A stretch of DNA of 64,000 nt, from the NCBI RefSeq assembly GCF_000330505.1, contig NW_004440263.1, positions 250,619-314,618 on the forward strand, written 5' to 3'. Made by a program: the position numbers and the translations under genes. This DNA is from Entamoeba invadens IP1 (Eukaryota > Evosea > Mastigamoebida > Endamoebidae). Below, piece after piece: positions 19,952-30,582 of the stretch (position 1 is the stretch's first letter; each line of letters begins with the position of its first letter). The notes under the pieces are model-generated. The model saw only the letters and a list, made by a program, of their open reading frames with translations. It had not been told where the DNA came from and made no database searches.

Positions 19952-20588
19952 TAATTCTTTTCGAGTTGATGTTGTTCGGACTTTATATCATTTTTTCTTT
20001 TCATATAAAAACCAGTAAATGAAACTATTCGTATGGTAAAAATTGTTATTAAAATATACAATTCATTTATTCTGTAACTAAAAAAAGTTTGAATTAATAA
20101 ATTCAAACAGACTAAACAATATGTATTTATCCATAATATTATTTACATTTCTATTGTTATATTTATAAATGTATTATAATTATTTCCTATTTTTTATTAT
20201 TTGTACAAACAATTGAAAATTTGCATATAAATAATAAATAACTAAATTTTATAACAATTAGTTTAACATTGTTTTAGCTATTATAATGGACGTTTAATCT
20301 CAAATAAGTATTATATCTATAATTTTAATTATAAAGTTTTTTCCTTAATAAATACTATTATATTATAAGAATAATATTATTATTTTATTTATCAACTTTA
20401 ATTGTTAACTATGTTTTTTTATTTAACTGGTTTCTATTTTTACGATTATTACAATAGTTTATTATTTATTAATTATAGATAAATTACTGTTAAAAATGGT
20501 TTTTAAGATATTGCAGAAGCTGTTTTTTAACCGTAAAATAATCAAACCAGTTAACTCAATTTGAAACTAAGAAAACAGTCTCAAATAA
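19952..20588. other. AT-rich intergenic DNA
   Basis: About 640 bases with no gene seen, between divergently transcribed genes. Promoters for both must lie here, but no clear TATA/GAAC pair can be fixed for either. Confidence 0.5.
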
Positions 20589-23500
20589 ATGCACCTTCTT
20601 TTAAACCTTATTGCGGTTGCAACTTCGTTGATTGCGAATTGTAAAACACAAATGTCGGATACACAGTGTTTGATTTGTGATGAAGGGTACTATTTGAAGC
20701 TTCAAGAAGATGGATCTGATATTGTTCCTTCTTTAGATTGTGCTAAAATTGAAGAAGATTTGTTCTGTGAAAAAAGACTTGGAGATGAATGTGTATTATG
20801 TAGTGAAGGGTATTTTGTTCACTTAGGACAATGCCAAAAATGTCCAATGGAGAATTGCTTATATTGTAATTTAACTCAATGGTTTTGAGTGTTCTCAACC
20901 AGACACACCAGAATCAAGTTTCAAATTTACACTGGTCCAACGACATTCAAAGTGCTTGGGACTGTAGAGATCCNNNNNNNNNNNNNNNNNNNNNNNNNNN
21001 NNNNNNNNNNNNNNNNNNNNNNNNNNNNNNNNNNNNNNNNNNNNNNNNNNNNNNNNNNNNNNNNNNNNNNNNNGGACTGGGAAGTACTTAGATCCAACCA
21101 CAAAACATTGTGTGCCTTGCTCTCTTAATTGCGAACTTTGCACCAACAACACTAATTGTTTCTCGTGCACAAATCACACACTTCTTATCAAGTCTGACGA
21201 CTCGAGTGTAAGCCCTGATCGCTGTGAAGTAATTGACAATTGTAAAGAAAGTGCATTGATGGAAGACAGATGTGAAGGCTGTAATAATGGTTTCAGACTT
21301 GAAAATGGAAAATGTGTCAATTGTGCTGATAATTGTAACATTTGTATTGAAAATGTTACTGCATCTGGTGACCCCAGTAAATCAATCTGTACTCAATGTG
21401 CAGAGGGTTATATTATGAAAAACGGAGCGTGTAAAAGTCTTGTTGAATTGAACTGTTTGGAAGGAGATGTATTTTATGGATGTTTTGAGTGCCTTTCTGG
21501 GTATTTCTTTAACTCCGACTTGGACTGTGAAAAATGCGAAGAGAAGTGTGGCGAGTGTGTTAACACAAAAGATACATGTCTGACGTGTGGAGAGAAATAT
21601 TACTTTTCAAGAGAAACAAACGATTGTATACTCGTTGGTGATAATTGTGAAATATCCGACCAAAGTGGCTGCCTGAGTTGTGTAGATGGTACGACTGTTG
21701 GTACTGAATTGGATCCTGGATGGTACGTTCCCATTGGTTCTCAAGTATGTGTAAACTGTGATGAAGAGTGTAAGTTGTGTTCGAAAGAATCATATAGATG
21801 CACTGCTTGTATTAGTGGGTATACTTTGATTAAGAATGAAAGTGAAGATTTTTACAGGTGTAAAAAACAGAGTGAACATTGTATGAACTCTGAGTTGGGG
21901 TATTGCACACAATGCCAAGATGGGTACTTTGTGAAAGGTGATGATATAAAGGATTGTATTAAGTGCGATGAATCGTGTGCCACTTGTAAAGACATCACTA
22001 GTTGTAATACATGCAATGAAGACTACTTTATGCCAAAATACTTTCAAGACAATAACATTAAAATGTTGTGTTATCCGAAGGCTGAAATTAATGAGACGTG
22101 TGAAACAAATGCAAATGGGTGTGGAGAGTGTCATGACGGTTATTACATGAACAAAGAAGACTTGAAAGAATACAAATGCAGTGTATGTCCCAAAGAGTGT
22201 CTTACTTGCAAATTCAACAACACTGATTCCTCAAACTATTCTGTTGGAAACATTGTTTGCACGTTGTGTCCGACAGACAAGGAGTATGTCAATAACGGGA
22301 AATGCCATTTATGCTCTGAGATTGATAATTGCATTTCTTGTGCAGGAGAAAAGTGTACAAAGTGCAGTGAAGGGTTTTCACTCACAAGTGATGGACTTGA
22401 GTGCTATAGAACTCGGTGGGAATTGATCATCCCATTTGTGGTGATTGGTGTCTTGATCCTCATAGTTATTGTGATAACATTTGTTGTGGTAATACTAGTG
22501 AGGAAACGAAAGAGCGCGAAAACTGAAAACAAAGAGATTCGTCCTTTCAAAGTTGGAAATGAGCTGGAGATGCTCCTGATGCTTGCGGACAACGAGAAGT
22601 TCCCATTAAAGACAGACAAGTGGGTACTCAACTTTGGGTTAGTTAAAGAACATGCAAAAGTCGGTCAGGAATACAATGAAGTTGTCAATTTGGCGAATAT
22701 GACTGATAAAACATACTACTTTGAATTTCACATGACCCCGAGTCATCGATATGAAATGGAAATCTACCCATTGAGTGGCACTCTTAAGCCCTCGACTGCA
22801 GTACAAATCACTTTCAGAATAACGATGTTGTGCACTGCTTCTGTGTATGACCACATTGGAATAACAGCAGTTGATGTAGAAGAAGACGTCAAAGAAACGG
22901 CCAAATTCACAATGGGGTTTGAGGCTGAAGTCTCGACTAAACTTGACCACACCGAACTGTTACCAATTATGCCGGCAATTGGCGAAGGAGCGTTTGGTAT
23001 TGTGTTTAAGGGGAAGTACCGAGGACGGGATGTTGCGATAAAGAAGATGAAAGCAAGAAACTTGACCATTGACCAAGAGAAACAGTTTACACATGAAATT
23101 AATATGTTGACACAATTACGAAGCATGGTGGTCATCGAGTACGTTGGCGCTGTATTCACTGAAGGGGAGATATCGATTGTAACTGAATATGCAGAATATG
23201 GCAGTCTAAGTAAAGTGTGGGGAAAGTACCCAATCGACCATCAGATGAAAATGAAAATTCTGAACGATTTTGCTGTTGCATTGGCCTTTATACATGAGAA
23301 CGAATTTATTCATAGAGATGTTAAAGGAGAGAATTTGCTCATATTCAGTATGAATCCGCATACCCCCATCTCGTCGAAATTGACAGACTTTGGGACGTGC
23401 AGAAGTATCTCTGAAAACGCCTTGAAAATCAGAGCACTGTCTCAATCAATTGGAACCCCAACATACATGCCACCAGAGTGTCTGGAGAACAACACGAACT

Positions 23501-23901
23501 ATGGGTATCCAGTCGACGTCTATTCTTTTGGAATAGTGTTGTATGAAACGTTTATAGAAGGTAATGCCTACGAGAATGATGATCGGTTCACACAACCTTG
23601 GGTCATCCCACAGTTTGTGATTGAAGGAAATCGTCTTGAAAAGCCAAGAGAGATGGAAGACTACTATTGGGACCTCATTGAGAAATGTTGGAAGCAGAAG
23701 GCAGAGGAGAGACCAACGTTCTTGGATATTTTAGATATCATGAAGACGTGGGACGTCGACATCGAAAGGTCGTACAGTGTTGTCATGGAAATGAGAAAGA
23801 ATCAAATGAAAAGAAATACAGGAGAACTGAATCAATTTGAGGAACAATCAGACATAGACAACATCAGTTTACCATCTACCACGTCATCAGACTATTTCTA
23901 A
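20589..23901 (+). CDS. Transmembrane kinase (TMK) 1, interrupted by an assembly gap
   Basis: Entamoeba TMKs are receptor-like kinases thought to sense surface ligands. The gene starts at the ATG at 20589 with a signal peptide and a Cys-rich ectodomain of CxxC repeats. A 100-N gap (20974-21073) interrupts it. Just before the gap the frame ends in a stop (20888) where the Cys-rich pattern continues in another frame (NGFECSQPDTPESS), so base errors near the gap are likely. After the gap the frame is open from about 21075 to 23901. In order there are more CxxC repeats, a membrane helix (WELIIPFVVIGVLILIVIVITFVVVIL), an MSP/Ig-like region (LKPSTAVQITFRITMLCT), and a kinase domain with GEGAFGIVFKG, VAIKK, HRDVKGEN, DFGTC, MPPE, and a C-terminal Arg motif. 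All catalytic residues are present. A Ser-rich tail follows. Confidence 0.9.
20974..21073. other. Assembly gap (100 N) in TMK 1
   Basis: Exactly 100 N, the usual placeholder for a gap of unknown size; part of the TMK 1 ectodomain is missing. Open frames that read through it have no meaning. Confidence 0.98.
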
Positions 23902-24162
23902 TTGAATTTAATTACTATTTTAATTTCAATTTATTAGTATAGTAAAATATTATTATAAAATAATATTTATATTAATAAATTACTATTTATTTTTTAAACA
24001 AACTATAACTATAACTATTGAATAGTTATAGTTAATATATACTAAAATAGATAATTCATATGTCAAAACAATTACATACTAATAAATTACTAAAACTCAT
24101 AGTTTTATACATTGTAATAGTTAATAGAACTAATAAAAAACCATTTATAATATCTGAATAGT

Positions 24163-24969
24163 TTAGAACATCTGGACAACTAGAACACGGGTGGCAAGAT
24201 ACAAAGGAGTAGTGTCGACACACCCGTAGTAATCGTCACAGTTTGTTGTGTACCACGGCAGGTCTTTTAAGTGATTTCCAATTGGGAACTCGAACAACTC
24301 TGAATAGATAGAGAGGAAACAAAGGCGAGCATGTTGAGTATTTGTGGAGGTGTCCAAAAGGAAGTTGTTTGGTGAAGGACCGAATGTGAACAGACGAGAA
24401 ACGCGGAATGAAGGGGTTGAGGGAGAAGGAATATTCGAGAGGATTAAATGTCGATGTTTTGTCTGGAGAAAAAGGCCGAAGGAGACATTGGAGCACTCGA
24501 TGATGAAGAGGATATTCCACCTGTTACATACGTCTTGTCTAATTCGTTTAGAAAGGCTGTAAGAATTGGACTGATACGTGTCGGTGTCTAATATCACTTC
24601 ACCGAGTGTGCAGGAAGTGGAGTCTTCAATTAATTTTGACCAACTTGAATCCAAAGACGACCGCATCGAGTCGGAATGAAAAATTGAGAGAGAAGGACAG
24701 TTCCAATAATCCAGCGTTTGAGAAGTAGAGGGGAAATAGTGACTCCGTGAGATTTGAGAGTTCTCAGAAGTACAAATTGTGTTAGACCTTTTGACGGTGT
24801 AAAACCAAGTCACTTCATTCGACTCAATGTCTCTTGTTATTGTCCAATTGTTATTTTTCCATTGCATATGATGTTCTGTGTATATCAAAGAGTATGGCGT
24901 CTTGATATTAAGAAACACTTCTTCCCCAAATTGTGTATGGTAATTGACTTCGAATGTGACAACGACCAT
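24163..24969 (-). CDS. Protein with N-terminal CBM20-like (starch-binding) domain
   Basis: From the ATG at 24969 the first 65 residues read VVVTFEVNYHTQFGEEVFL, then MQWKNNNWTITRDI and EVTWFYTVKR. This follows the order of CBM20 starch-binding domains: a first strand, Thr-x-x-Gly-Glu, a Trp-x-x-x-x-Trp stretch, and a final strand with hydrophobic-Glu-(Tyr/Trp)-(Lys/Phe). The usual Gly-Asn-x-x-x-Leu-Gly-x-Trp loop is not recognisable, so the domain is divergent. The remaining 200 residues are Ser-, Leu- and Phe-rich with a conserved-looking end (DDYYGCVDTTPLYLATRVLVVQMF) and match no family I know. There is no signal peptide, which would suggest a cytosolic glycogen-binding role. No intron is needed. 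Confidence 0.5.
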   Translation of the reverse strand: MVVVTFEVNYHTQFGEEVFLNIKTPYSLIYTEHHMQWKNNNWTITRDIESNEVTWFYTVKRSNTICTSENSQISRSHYFPSTSQTLDYWNCPSLSIFHSDSMRSSLDSSWSKLIEDSTSCTLGEVILDTDTYQSNSYSLSKRIRQDVCNRWNILFIIECSNVSFGLFLQTKHRHLILSNIPSPSTPSFRVSRLFTFGPSPNNFLLDTSTNTQHARLCFLSIYSELFEFPIGNHLKDLPWYTTNCDDYYGCVDTTPLYLATRVLVVQMF

Positions 24970-25299
24970 CTCTTGTCGATTTATTTGACTTTAACAATTG
25001 AATAAATAATAGTTATAATAATTATTATTAATTATAATTCGAGTGATGTTTCTAATCATTTTGTTTTTTTAAGTTATATGATATAATATTATAAGTTATA
25101 CAATTATAGTATGATGTATTATATTATAAACTATTATAAACTATTATAAACTATTAAAAATTATATAATTATTATAATTATTATAATTATTATATAAAAT
25201 TATTATATTAAATGTTATAATAAGATTATCTTATGATTAATTCTAATTAATGACATAAAAGTCATTTAAATTTTAAATAACTATAAATATTGTTATTGA
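24970..25299. repeat. AT-rich intergenic DNA with simple tandem repeats
   Basis: Around 25127-25160 the 10-mer ACTATTATAA repeats about three times, followed by several units of AATTATTAT. It separates two divergently transcribed genes; no other feature is seen. Confidence 0.6.
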
Positions 25300-27576
25300 A
25301 TGAGTCGTTTGGAAAGAGTCTTCTTAATGAATGTGTCTCTTTTCATCGAGACCATTCAAGACTTAATTCAGTTTCAACTTGTTAATAAAAAGTGTTTAGA
25401 AGCCCTTAATGGCCTTCACATCAATCCATTCATTAAAGACTTTGACGTCCAACACCCAAATAAAAATGAGAAGGGTTTTGTTACTCAGTGTTTGAGAATC
25501 AGTTCGTTTCTAATGAAGTCGTTTCCTCGTTTAGAAACACTTGTTTGTACCTACGCATTTCTCCGCGAAAGTAAAGACGACAATTTGTTCAGTCGAGTTC
25601 AAATGATTTCCGTTCGAAGAGACAAGTCCTTTGCCATTTCCTTTCTTAGAAGAGTCAAATCCGAACGCCTTCAAAAAGTTATTCGAATCTGCTTTGATGC
25701 GACTTTCCAGTGTACTTTTGACTGGTTTGAGCAGATGAGTTCACTTCGAGTCATCTCACTTGATATGGACAGACTTGAAAAACTCAAAGACGGTATCCAC
25801 GTCTTATTTTCTATTCAATCACTTCGAAAGGTGTACATCAAAAAAGCACTCAATCCACAACTTTCTGAAATTATTGAGATGATCGCGAACAACAAACTGT
25901 CATGGGAGAGTCACTGTAGAGTCTATTTCCTCTTAATCCCATCAAAGAAGTTTGAAGTTTCTCCAGAGAACTACACTAAGCTCAAAAGTCTTGAAACCAT
26001 GAAGGAAAATCAGACTCACAAAATCACTGTTTTGGATCTTAGAAAGTACTCAAGTCGACTTGGAGACGATACTGATGAGAAAGTTCTTGTTAACAATGTG
26101 TTCATGTTCACAAGCATAACATTAATACCAGAGACTCTCAATGCCAATTTAAATGAACATGGCCTCACTGAAACGGAAACTTCGGTGCTACGCAATTGTA
26201 GATGCGAGAATACTTTTTCACTGTTTAGGACTTGGACATATTCAGACGACAATGAGACGGACTTGTCAAACATTCTTGACATCGAAAATCACTTTGTTGT
26301 GATGGGAAGGACAAAGTCTATCACATTCGACTCAGTGTTCTTGGGATTTGTCAATTTGTGTCAGATCTCGAACGTCTCTGTAGACCTTCCAAGGTCGTAT
26401 CAAGTCACTTTGATCCACTGCAAAGACGTTAAACTGAGGAATTGTGGAGTGAACAGAATTGAGTGTTTTCTCTCGGAGAATATTGAAGTTGCAATTCCAA
26501 GTGAACACATCTATGACATCATTCTTCAACACAACAAAAATGTGAGGATAATAGGAAACAACGCGACTTATATTAAAGAACTGAGATTTTCTAATGAAAC
26601 AAATAGTGTGGTGAGTCACACTAACATCTTTACTTTGGCTATTGACTCTTCCAGTGTTATTACTTTCAAGCAAAATCGCATTCAAAATTGCGCCCTCGAA
26701 TCCGTCAAATACTTAAATATTGACAACACTAATATTTACTTAGAAAAAGATGTTAACGAGTATTTAAAATGCTGTTATTCATATCATAAAAAACATAAGG
26801 CACTTCCTGAATGCTTGAGAAGTCTGTGTTATGTTGAAGACTCGAATATTCACTTCGACAAAATTGGTGAAAAAATGACTCTCCAGAATTCCGACTTCAA
26901 TCAAATTACTGGAGTCCTCACGAAAAAACTACTTGAAGAAGACAGAAAGTGTATTAATCATATTGCTAACTGCTTACTGAAAATCACAAATGAAAGGACT
27001 TTGTTGTATGTCGCAAATAAGTTTCAAAATGAGTATAAAGGGAATTATAGACTCGCACTCGAACTGATTATGGAGTTCTATTCTTGCAGTGACCCTCCAC
27101 AATTCCCAATCACTATCAACACTTTCAATTATGTTCTTCTCTGTCGTTTAAATTGTCAAACCGTCAAAATACAAAACGTCAAAGTTGTTGAGTTGTACAT
27201 GTGCAACATCGTCGAACTCGAATTACTTGATGTCCAAAAGGATATTATTAAAGACACCGTAATCAATAAGTTGATCACCAACAATACTATAACAAAGCCA
27301 AATATGGAACAAAAATTAACTCACAAACACAAAACTGTTGCAAAAAGGAATCGAAAGGTGTTCAAAGTCGCTCGAAGAAAAATCAGCCTATTTTCTTGTT
27401 TCGACTCTCTTGAAAGACTTATCATCAGAAATTGCAAACTACTCACAAAAATCATATTAGGTCCTAACATTAAAACTGTTCATTTACAGAACTTGCCATT
27501 CCTTTCTGTCATCGACAATTTGACAAACAAAGTCAAACTCACAATCATGAATTGTCCACAATACTCTTCAATTTGA
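25300..27576 (+). CDS. Large F-box/LRR-like protein
   Basis: The 758-residue product starts at the ATG at 25300. Its N-terminus (LERVFLMNVSLFIETIQDLIQFQLVNKKCLEAL) resembles the caps at 12.2 and 19.9 kb and has the helical, Leu-rich feel of an F-box, with the Phe-Gln-x-Val-Asn-Lys-Lys-Cys stretch in the place where F-boxes have LVCKxW. The rest is a series of irregular Leu/Ile-rich strands and turns (for example SFPRLETLVCTYAFL, SLERLIIRNCKLL), as in degenerate leucine-rich repeats, with no signal peptide or membrane segment. It ends with a classical LRR-like run (NLPFLSVIDNL). I infer a cytosolic or nuclear protein-interaction role, perhaps ubiquitin-ligase adaptor, from the fold only. The frame is uninterrupted. 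Confidence 0.6.
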   Translation: MSRLERVFLMNVSLFIETIQDLIQFQLVNKKCLEALNGLHINPFIKDFDVQHPNKNEKGFVTQCLRISSFLMKSFPRLETLVCTYAFLRESKDDNLFSRVQMISVRRDKSFAISFLRRVKSERLQKVIRICFDATFQCTFDWFEQMSSLRVISLDMDRLEKLKDGIHVLFSIQSLRKVYIKKALNPQLSEIIEMIANNKLSWESHCRVYFLLIPSKKFEVSPENYTKLKSLETMKENQTHKITVLDLRKYSSRLGDDTDEKVLVNNVFMFTSITLIPETLNANLNEHGLTETETSVLRNCRCENTFSLFRTWTYSDDNETDLSNILDIENHFVVMGRTKSITFDSVFLGFVNLCQISNVSVDLPRSYQVTLIHCKDVKLRNCGVNRIECFLSENIEVAIPSEHIYDIILQHNKNVRIIGNNATYIKELRFSNETNSVVSHTNIFTLAIDSSSVITFKQNRIQNCALESVKYLNIDNTNIYLEKDVNEYLKCCYSYHKKHKALPECLRSLCYVEDSNIHFDKIGEKMTLQNSDFNQITGVLTKKLLEEDRKCINHIANCLLKITNERTLLYVANKFQNEYKGNYRLALELIMEFYSCSDPPQFPITINTFNYVLLCRLNCQTVKIQNVKVVELYMCNIVELELLDVQKDIIKDTVINKLITNNTITKPNMEQKLTHKHKTVAKRNRKVFKVARRKISLFSCFDSLERLIIRNCKLLTKIILGPNIKTVHLQNLPFLSVIDNLTNKVKLTIMNCPQYSSI

Positions 27577-27620
27577 ATTGTGTCTGTTCGTCTGTTTGTC
27601 GGTCAATGTTCTAAACTATA

Positions 27621-27692
27621 AATATATTATAATTGTACTATAAAAATATATTATAATTGTACTATAAAAATATATTATTACTATACTATAAA
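27621..27692. repeat. 24-bp tandem repeat, three copies
   Basis: The unit AATATATTATAATTGTACTA + TAAA occurs at 27621 and 27645 exactly and at 27669 with changes; a shorter degenerate copy follows. It lies between the convergent 3' ends of two genes. Confidence 0.8.
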
Positions 27693-27808
27693 AACACTAT
27701 AAATATACTATAAAAACATTATAATTTTTTTATAGTACATATTATAAAGAAATTAATAATTAATATATTATAATTATATTATACACTAATAGTAAAATGA
27801 AAATTAAA

Positions 27809-29200
27809 TTATTTCTTAGCAATACCACCTTTACTTGCAGGCATAAACTTCTTCTTCTCAGTGACTTCTCTTTGCATGAACCAGATTGTGCCTTGACCGG
27901 CACCTTCAGCCTTCTTCTTTTGCTCTTCCAAGTATGCTTCAGCCTCTGCGACTTTGTCGTTAGCTTCTTGGACTGCCTTTTCAGCCTCTTCTTGAGCCTC
28001 AACGGCTTGTTTCTCTGCTTCTTCTGCTTCTTGTTTTGCTTTTTCACTTTCTTCTTTTGCTTTGTTAGAGACTTCGAGAGCTTCGTCGGCTTGTACTTTA
28101 GCTTCTTCAGCAGCGGTTTTGGCTTCGTCGGCTTTCTTAGCAGTTTCGATAGCCTTTTCCTTTGTTTCTGTTGCGATTTTGACTAAGAGGTGAGACTTTT
28201 TCTCGACAATTAGAACACAAAATATTTTTATTATAAATATATAGTTTTTATAATAAGTTAATAATTCCAATTATACTAGTATAATTTATAGTATAATATA
28301 TTATAATATATTAATATACACAAAGCACAACAAGAACAAACCGGCTTTGTCAGCTCTCTTCTGTGCGGCTTCTAAAGTGATTTTGGCTCTTCTTAATGGC
28401 AAGTCATCTTCATTATCTAATTTGGCAAGTTCTTGAATGGCCGCATTCTTTGCGACGAGTCCAGCAGTCTCGATCTTCTTCTTTAAATCAGCTCTTTTCT
28501 TCTCTTTGGCAGCTTCTTGTGCTTTCACATCATTCAGCGCTTTGGTCACCTCAGCTTTGGCAGCTTCAGCATCTTTCTCTTTGGCTATTGAAGTCTCCTC
28601 GTCCTTTTTGGCTTGCTCGGCAGCTTGTGCAGACGCTTTGGCACGACTGTCAGCAGCTTCTGCAGCTTTTTTACTCTCTTCTGCTTTCTGTGCGGCTTCA
28701 TTGGCAGCTTTGGTGGCCTCAGAAGCTTTTTTCTTCGACTCTTCAGCAGCCGCTTTGGACTCCTCAGCCTTCTTTTGAGCACTCTCAAAAGCTACTGTGA
28801 CTTCTTCTAACATTTTTTTGGCCTTCTCAATGCCTTCTAAATTGCCGCCTTGTGGGGCTTCGACGACTTCCTTCCAGTCATACCCAAAGTGGAAGATGAG
28901 GAAATTGATCATAGAAATCTTTTTAAAGGAAGTCACACCAACTTTTCTCATGTGATTTCTCATCTCTTGGAAGGTTTGTTGGGCATTCAATTTCTCAAAA
29001 ACACGGTGCATGTTCATCTCATCTAAATCACAACCCTCTTTCCCATTCTCAAGCTCTAAACTCGAAAAGAGAACTACTAAATTCCAGAGCTCTTCGGCAC
29101 GCTTGTCTTGCTCTTTCGGCCACATCGCATTTAACATCCAAACAGCTTGGTCCTGGAACTTCTTTTGTCCAATTTCTTTCAAATGTTCAAGCTCGGTCAT
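27809..29200 (-). CDS. Calponin-homology domain plus coiled-coil protein (two exons)
   Basis: Exon 1 (29200-28342) and exon 2 (28182-27809) are separated by a 159-nt intron with donor GTTTGT and acceptor TAG; the split codon joins in frame (Ala-Val-Lys-Ile-Ala). The product is 410 residues. Residues 1-115 are a CH domain: AVWMLNAMWPKE, LWNLVVLFSSLELE, and INFLIFHFGYDWKEV correspond to its main helices. From about 120 to 370 there is a long Ala/Glu/Lys-rich coiled coil with 7- and 11-residue periodicity (for example KKAEESKAAAEESKKKASEA). The end is short and basic (FMPASKGGIAKK). CH domains bind actin or act as regulators, so an actin-associated cytoskeletal role is likely. Without the intron both halves would look like separate genes with false ends. 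Confidence 0.85.
28183..28341 (-). other. Intron of the CH-domain gene
   Basis: 159 nt, donor GTTTGT, acceptor CTTAG on the minus strand, phase 1. Removal joins two long coiled-coil frames exactly. Confidence 0.88.
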
Positions 29201-29812
29201 TATTTTAATTTAAAATGAGTTCGTTTTTATGTGGTGGAGAGAGTGGATCTCTACTTAGTTTGACGGTTTATTTTTGAGTTCGTTTGGTGGTGTAAATAAC
29301 TACATATCCACTACATCAGTTATATATAGTGGAAAAGACCGGGGTTTGTATCATTTTTTAATGCCATAAATTCAAAGATGGAAGTCATAGGAAGATATGT
29401 TTTGATAAGGAAATATCTAGAATCATTCGTACATTAATGTAAACACTTTTTGTGGTAATGTTTAACACTTATATAAAATACTCAATTTTTTATATTGATA
29501 TGTTTTTACCGGGATATCTACACATTTTTTGATATTTTTCCTTTTTTAGTGACGTGTAAAATAATGTATAAAATAAATATCTAAAATGTTGGTAATTATC
29601 TTATAATTTACGTAATTTCCCGATTTTTAGACTACTTGATTTATGTTCAACTTGATTGATCGATTTAAAAAAAAGAAAAAAATAAAATAATAAAACATTT
29701 TCTATAACAAAATAATTGAAACGTTTTATTTAAAAAAATGAAAAACATTTTAAAATAACAAAAATTACCGTTAGTCTGTTTTTAGAACTAATGAAGAGTG
29801 TCAATTACTTGA
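29201..29812. other. AT-rich intergenic DNA
   Basis: About 600 bases. The CH-gene promoter must lie next to 29200, in a less AT-rich patch (29221-29340). Nothing else is seen. Confidence 0.5.
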
Positions 29813-30538
29813 TTAGGCAAAGACGGGGACGAACATCTGTTTAGGGTCTGTAGGTGAGCAACGTTCGGCTTTAATTTGGTAGCTGGTTGTAGTAGTTTGA
29901 AGATTTCTATTTCCGTCCCAAGTCGATCTTGTTTCACCGCCAGTTTTCGTTTGATAACACAAGCTGTAAGCTGTCTGGAATGGGATGTAGAAGTGTTGCT
30001 TATAAATTGAGTACTTTTCATTTGAAGGATATCCATTGTATGGGTGGACATACACAAATCGTTGGTTCTTTGTTCCTTCAGCCAAAGGCGGCTTTTTGTT
30101 CCATATAATCAAAGTGTTTCCCGGGTCAGCAGTACCTCTGATATCGTGAACTCTTCGTGGGATGGGGAAGGAGATGTACATCTTGTAGGGCGCAAACTCC
30201 CAGAACTGAAGCTCATTTCCTGGTTTGAGTGGTCGTAACAAAATGTTTTGTTCCCAGCCTCCTTCATAGGCGCGCACAAGACTTCTATCATCAAATTCAT
30301 TGTCCATGACAAATCGAGTGTAATCTTTTATGTCGTCTGCATCAGTAAATTTGGCATTTTTGGCGTAGTTGTACTCAGAGGCAAAAAGAACTCTGCAACA
30401 CGTCGTGCACTTCAATCGATTGTAATTTTCATTGGAAGCAGTGTAAACATTACTCTCCGGGTAATATTTGACATTATAACTGCCAACAGCACTTGTAAAA
30501 CTGTAAACGGCTCCAAAGAGGAGCATCAAAAGAATCAT
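29813..30538 (-). CDS. Secreted CC-motif protein, paralogue of the gene at 3.2-3.9 kb
   Basis: The 241-residue product starts at the ATG at 30538 with a signal peptide ([17 protein letters not shown]). It shares with the 3169-3936 gene the blocks [59 protein letters not shown] and a C-terminus KQMFVPVFA. Outside these the two differ greatly, so the duplication is old. Double Cys near the N-terminus and one near the end may pair. The function is unknown; a beta-rich, possibly lectin-like secreted domain is a guess. On the minus strand upstream there is a TATATAAGAG box with TTGAAC about 10 bases nearer the gene, a good Entamoeba promoter pair. No intron. Confidence 0.75.
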   Translation of the reverse strand: MILLMLLFGAVYSFTSAVGSYNVKYYPESNVYTASNENYNRLKCTTCCRVLFASEYNYAKNAKFTDADDIKDYTRFVMDNEFDDRSLVRAYEGGWEQNILLRPLKPGNELQFWEFAPYKMYISFPIPRRVHDIRGTADPGNTLIIWNKKPPLAEGTKNQRFVYVHPYNGYPSNEKYSIYKQHFYIPFQTAYSLCYQTKTGGETRSTWDGNRNLQTTTTSYQIKAERCSPTDPKQMFVPVFA

Positions 30539-30561
30539 CGAACAATGTAATAAAGATTGTT

Positions 30562-30582
30562 CAACTTCTCTTATATATCTTT
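30562..30582 (-). promoter_or_regulatory. TATA-like box and GAAC motif upstream of the secreted CC-motif gene
   Basis: Reading the minus strand, TATATAAGAG is followed closely by GTTGAAC, both within about 45 bases of the ATG at 30538. This is the arrangement known for Entamoeba core promoters. Confidence 0.5.

Noticed and set aside
20879..21170. ORFs reading through the N gap
   Set aside because: The 100 N are a placeholder of unknown size, so continuity is artificial.
28396..28800. Leu/Ser/Ala-rich ORFs opposite the CH-domain gene
   Set aside because: They are mirror frames of the coiled-coil coding sequence, produced by its codon bias.
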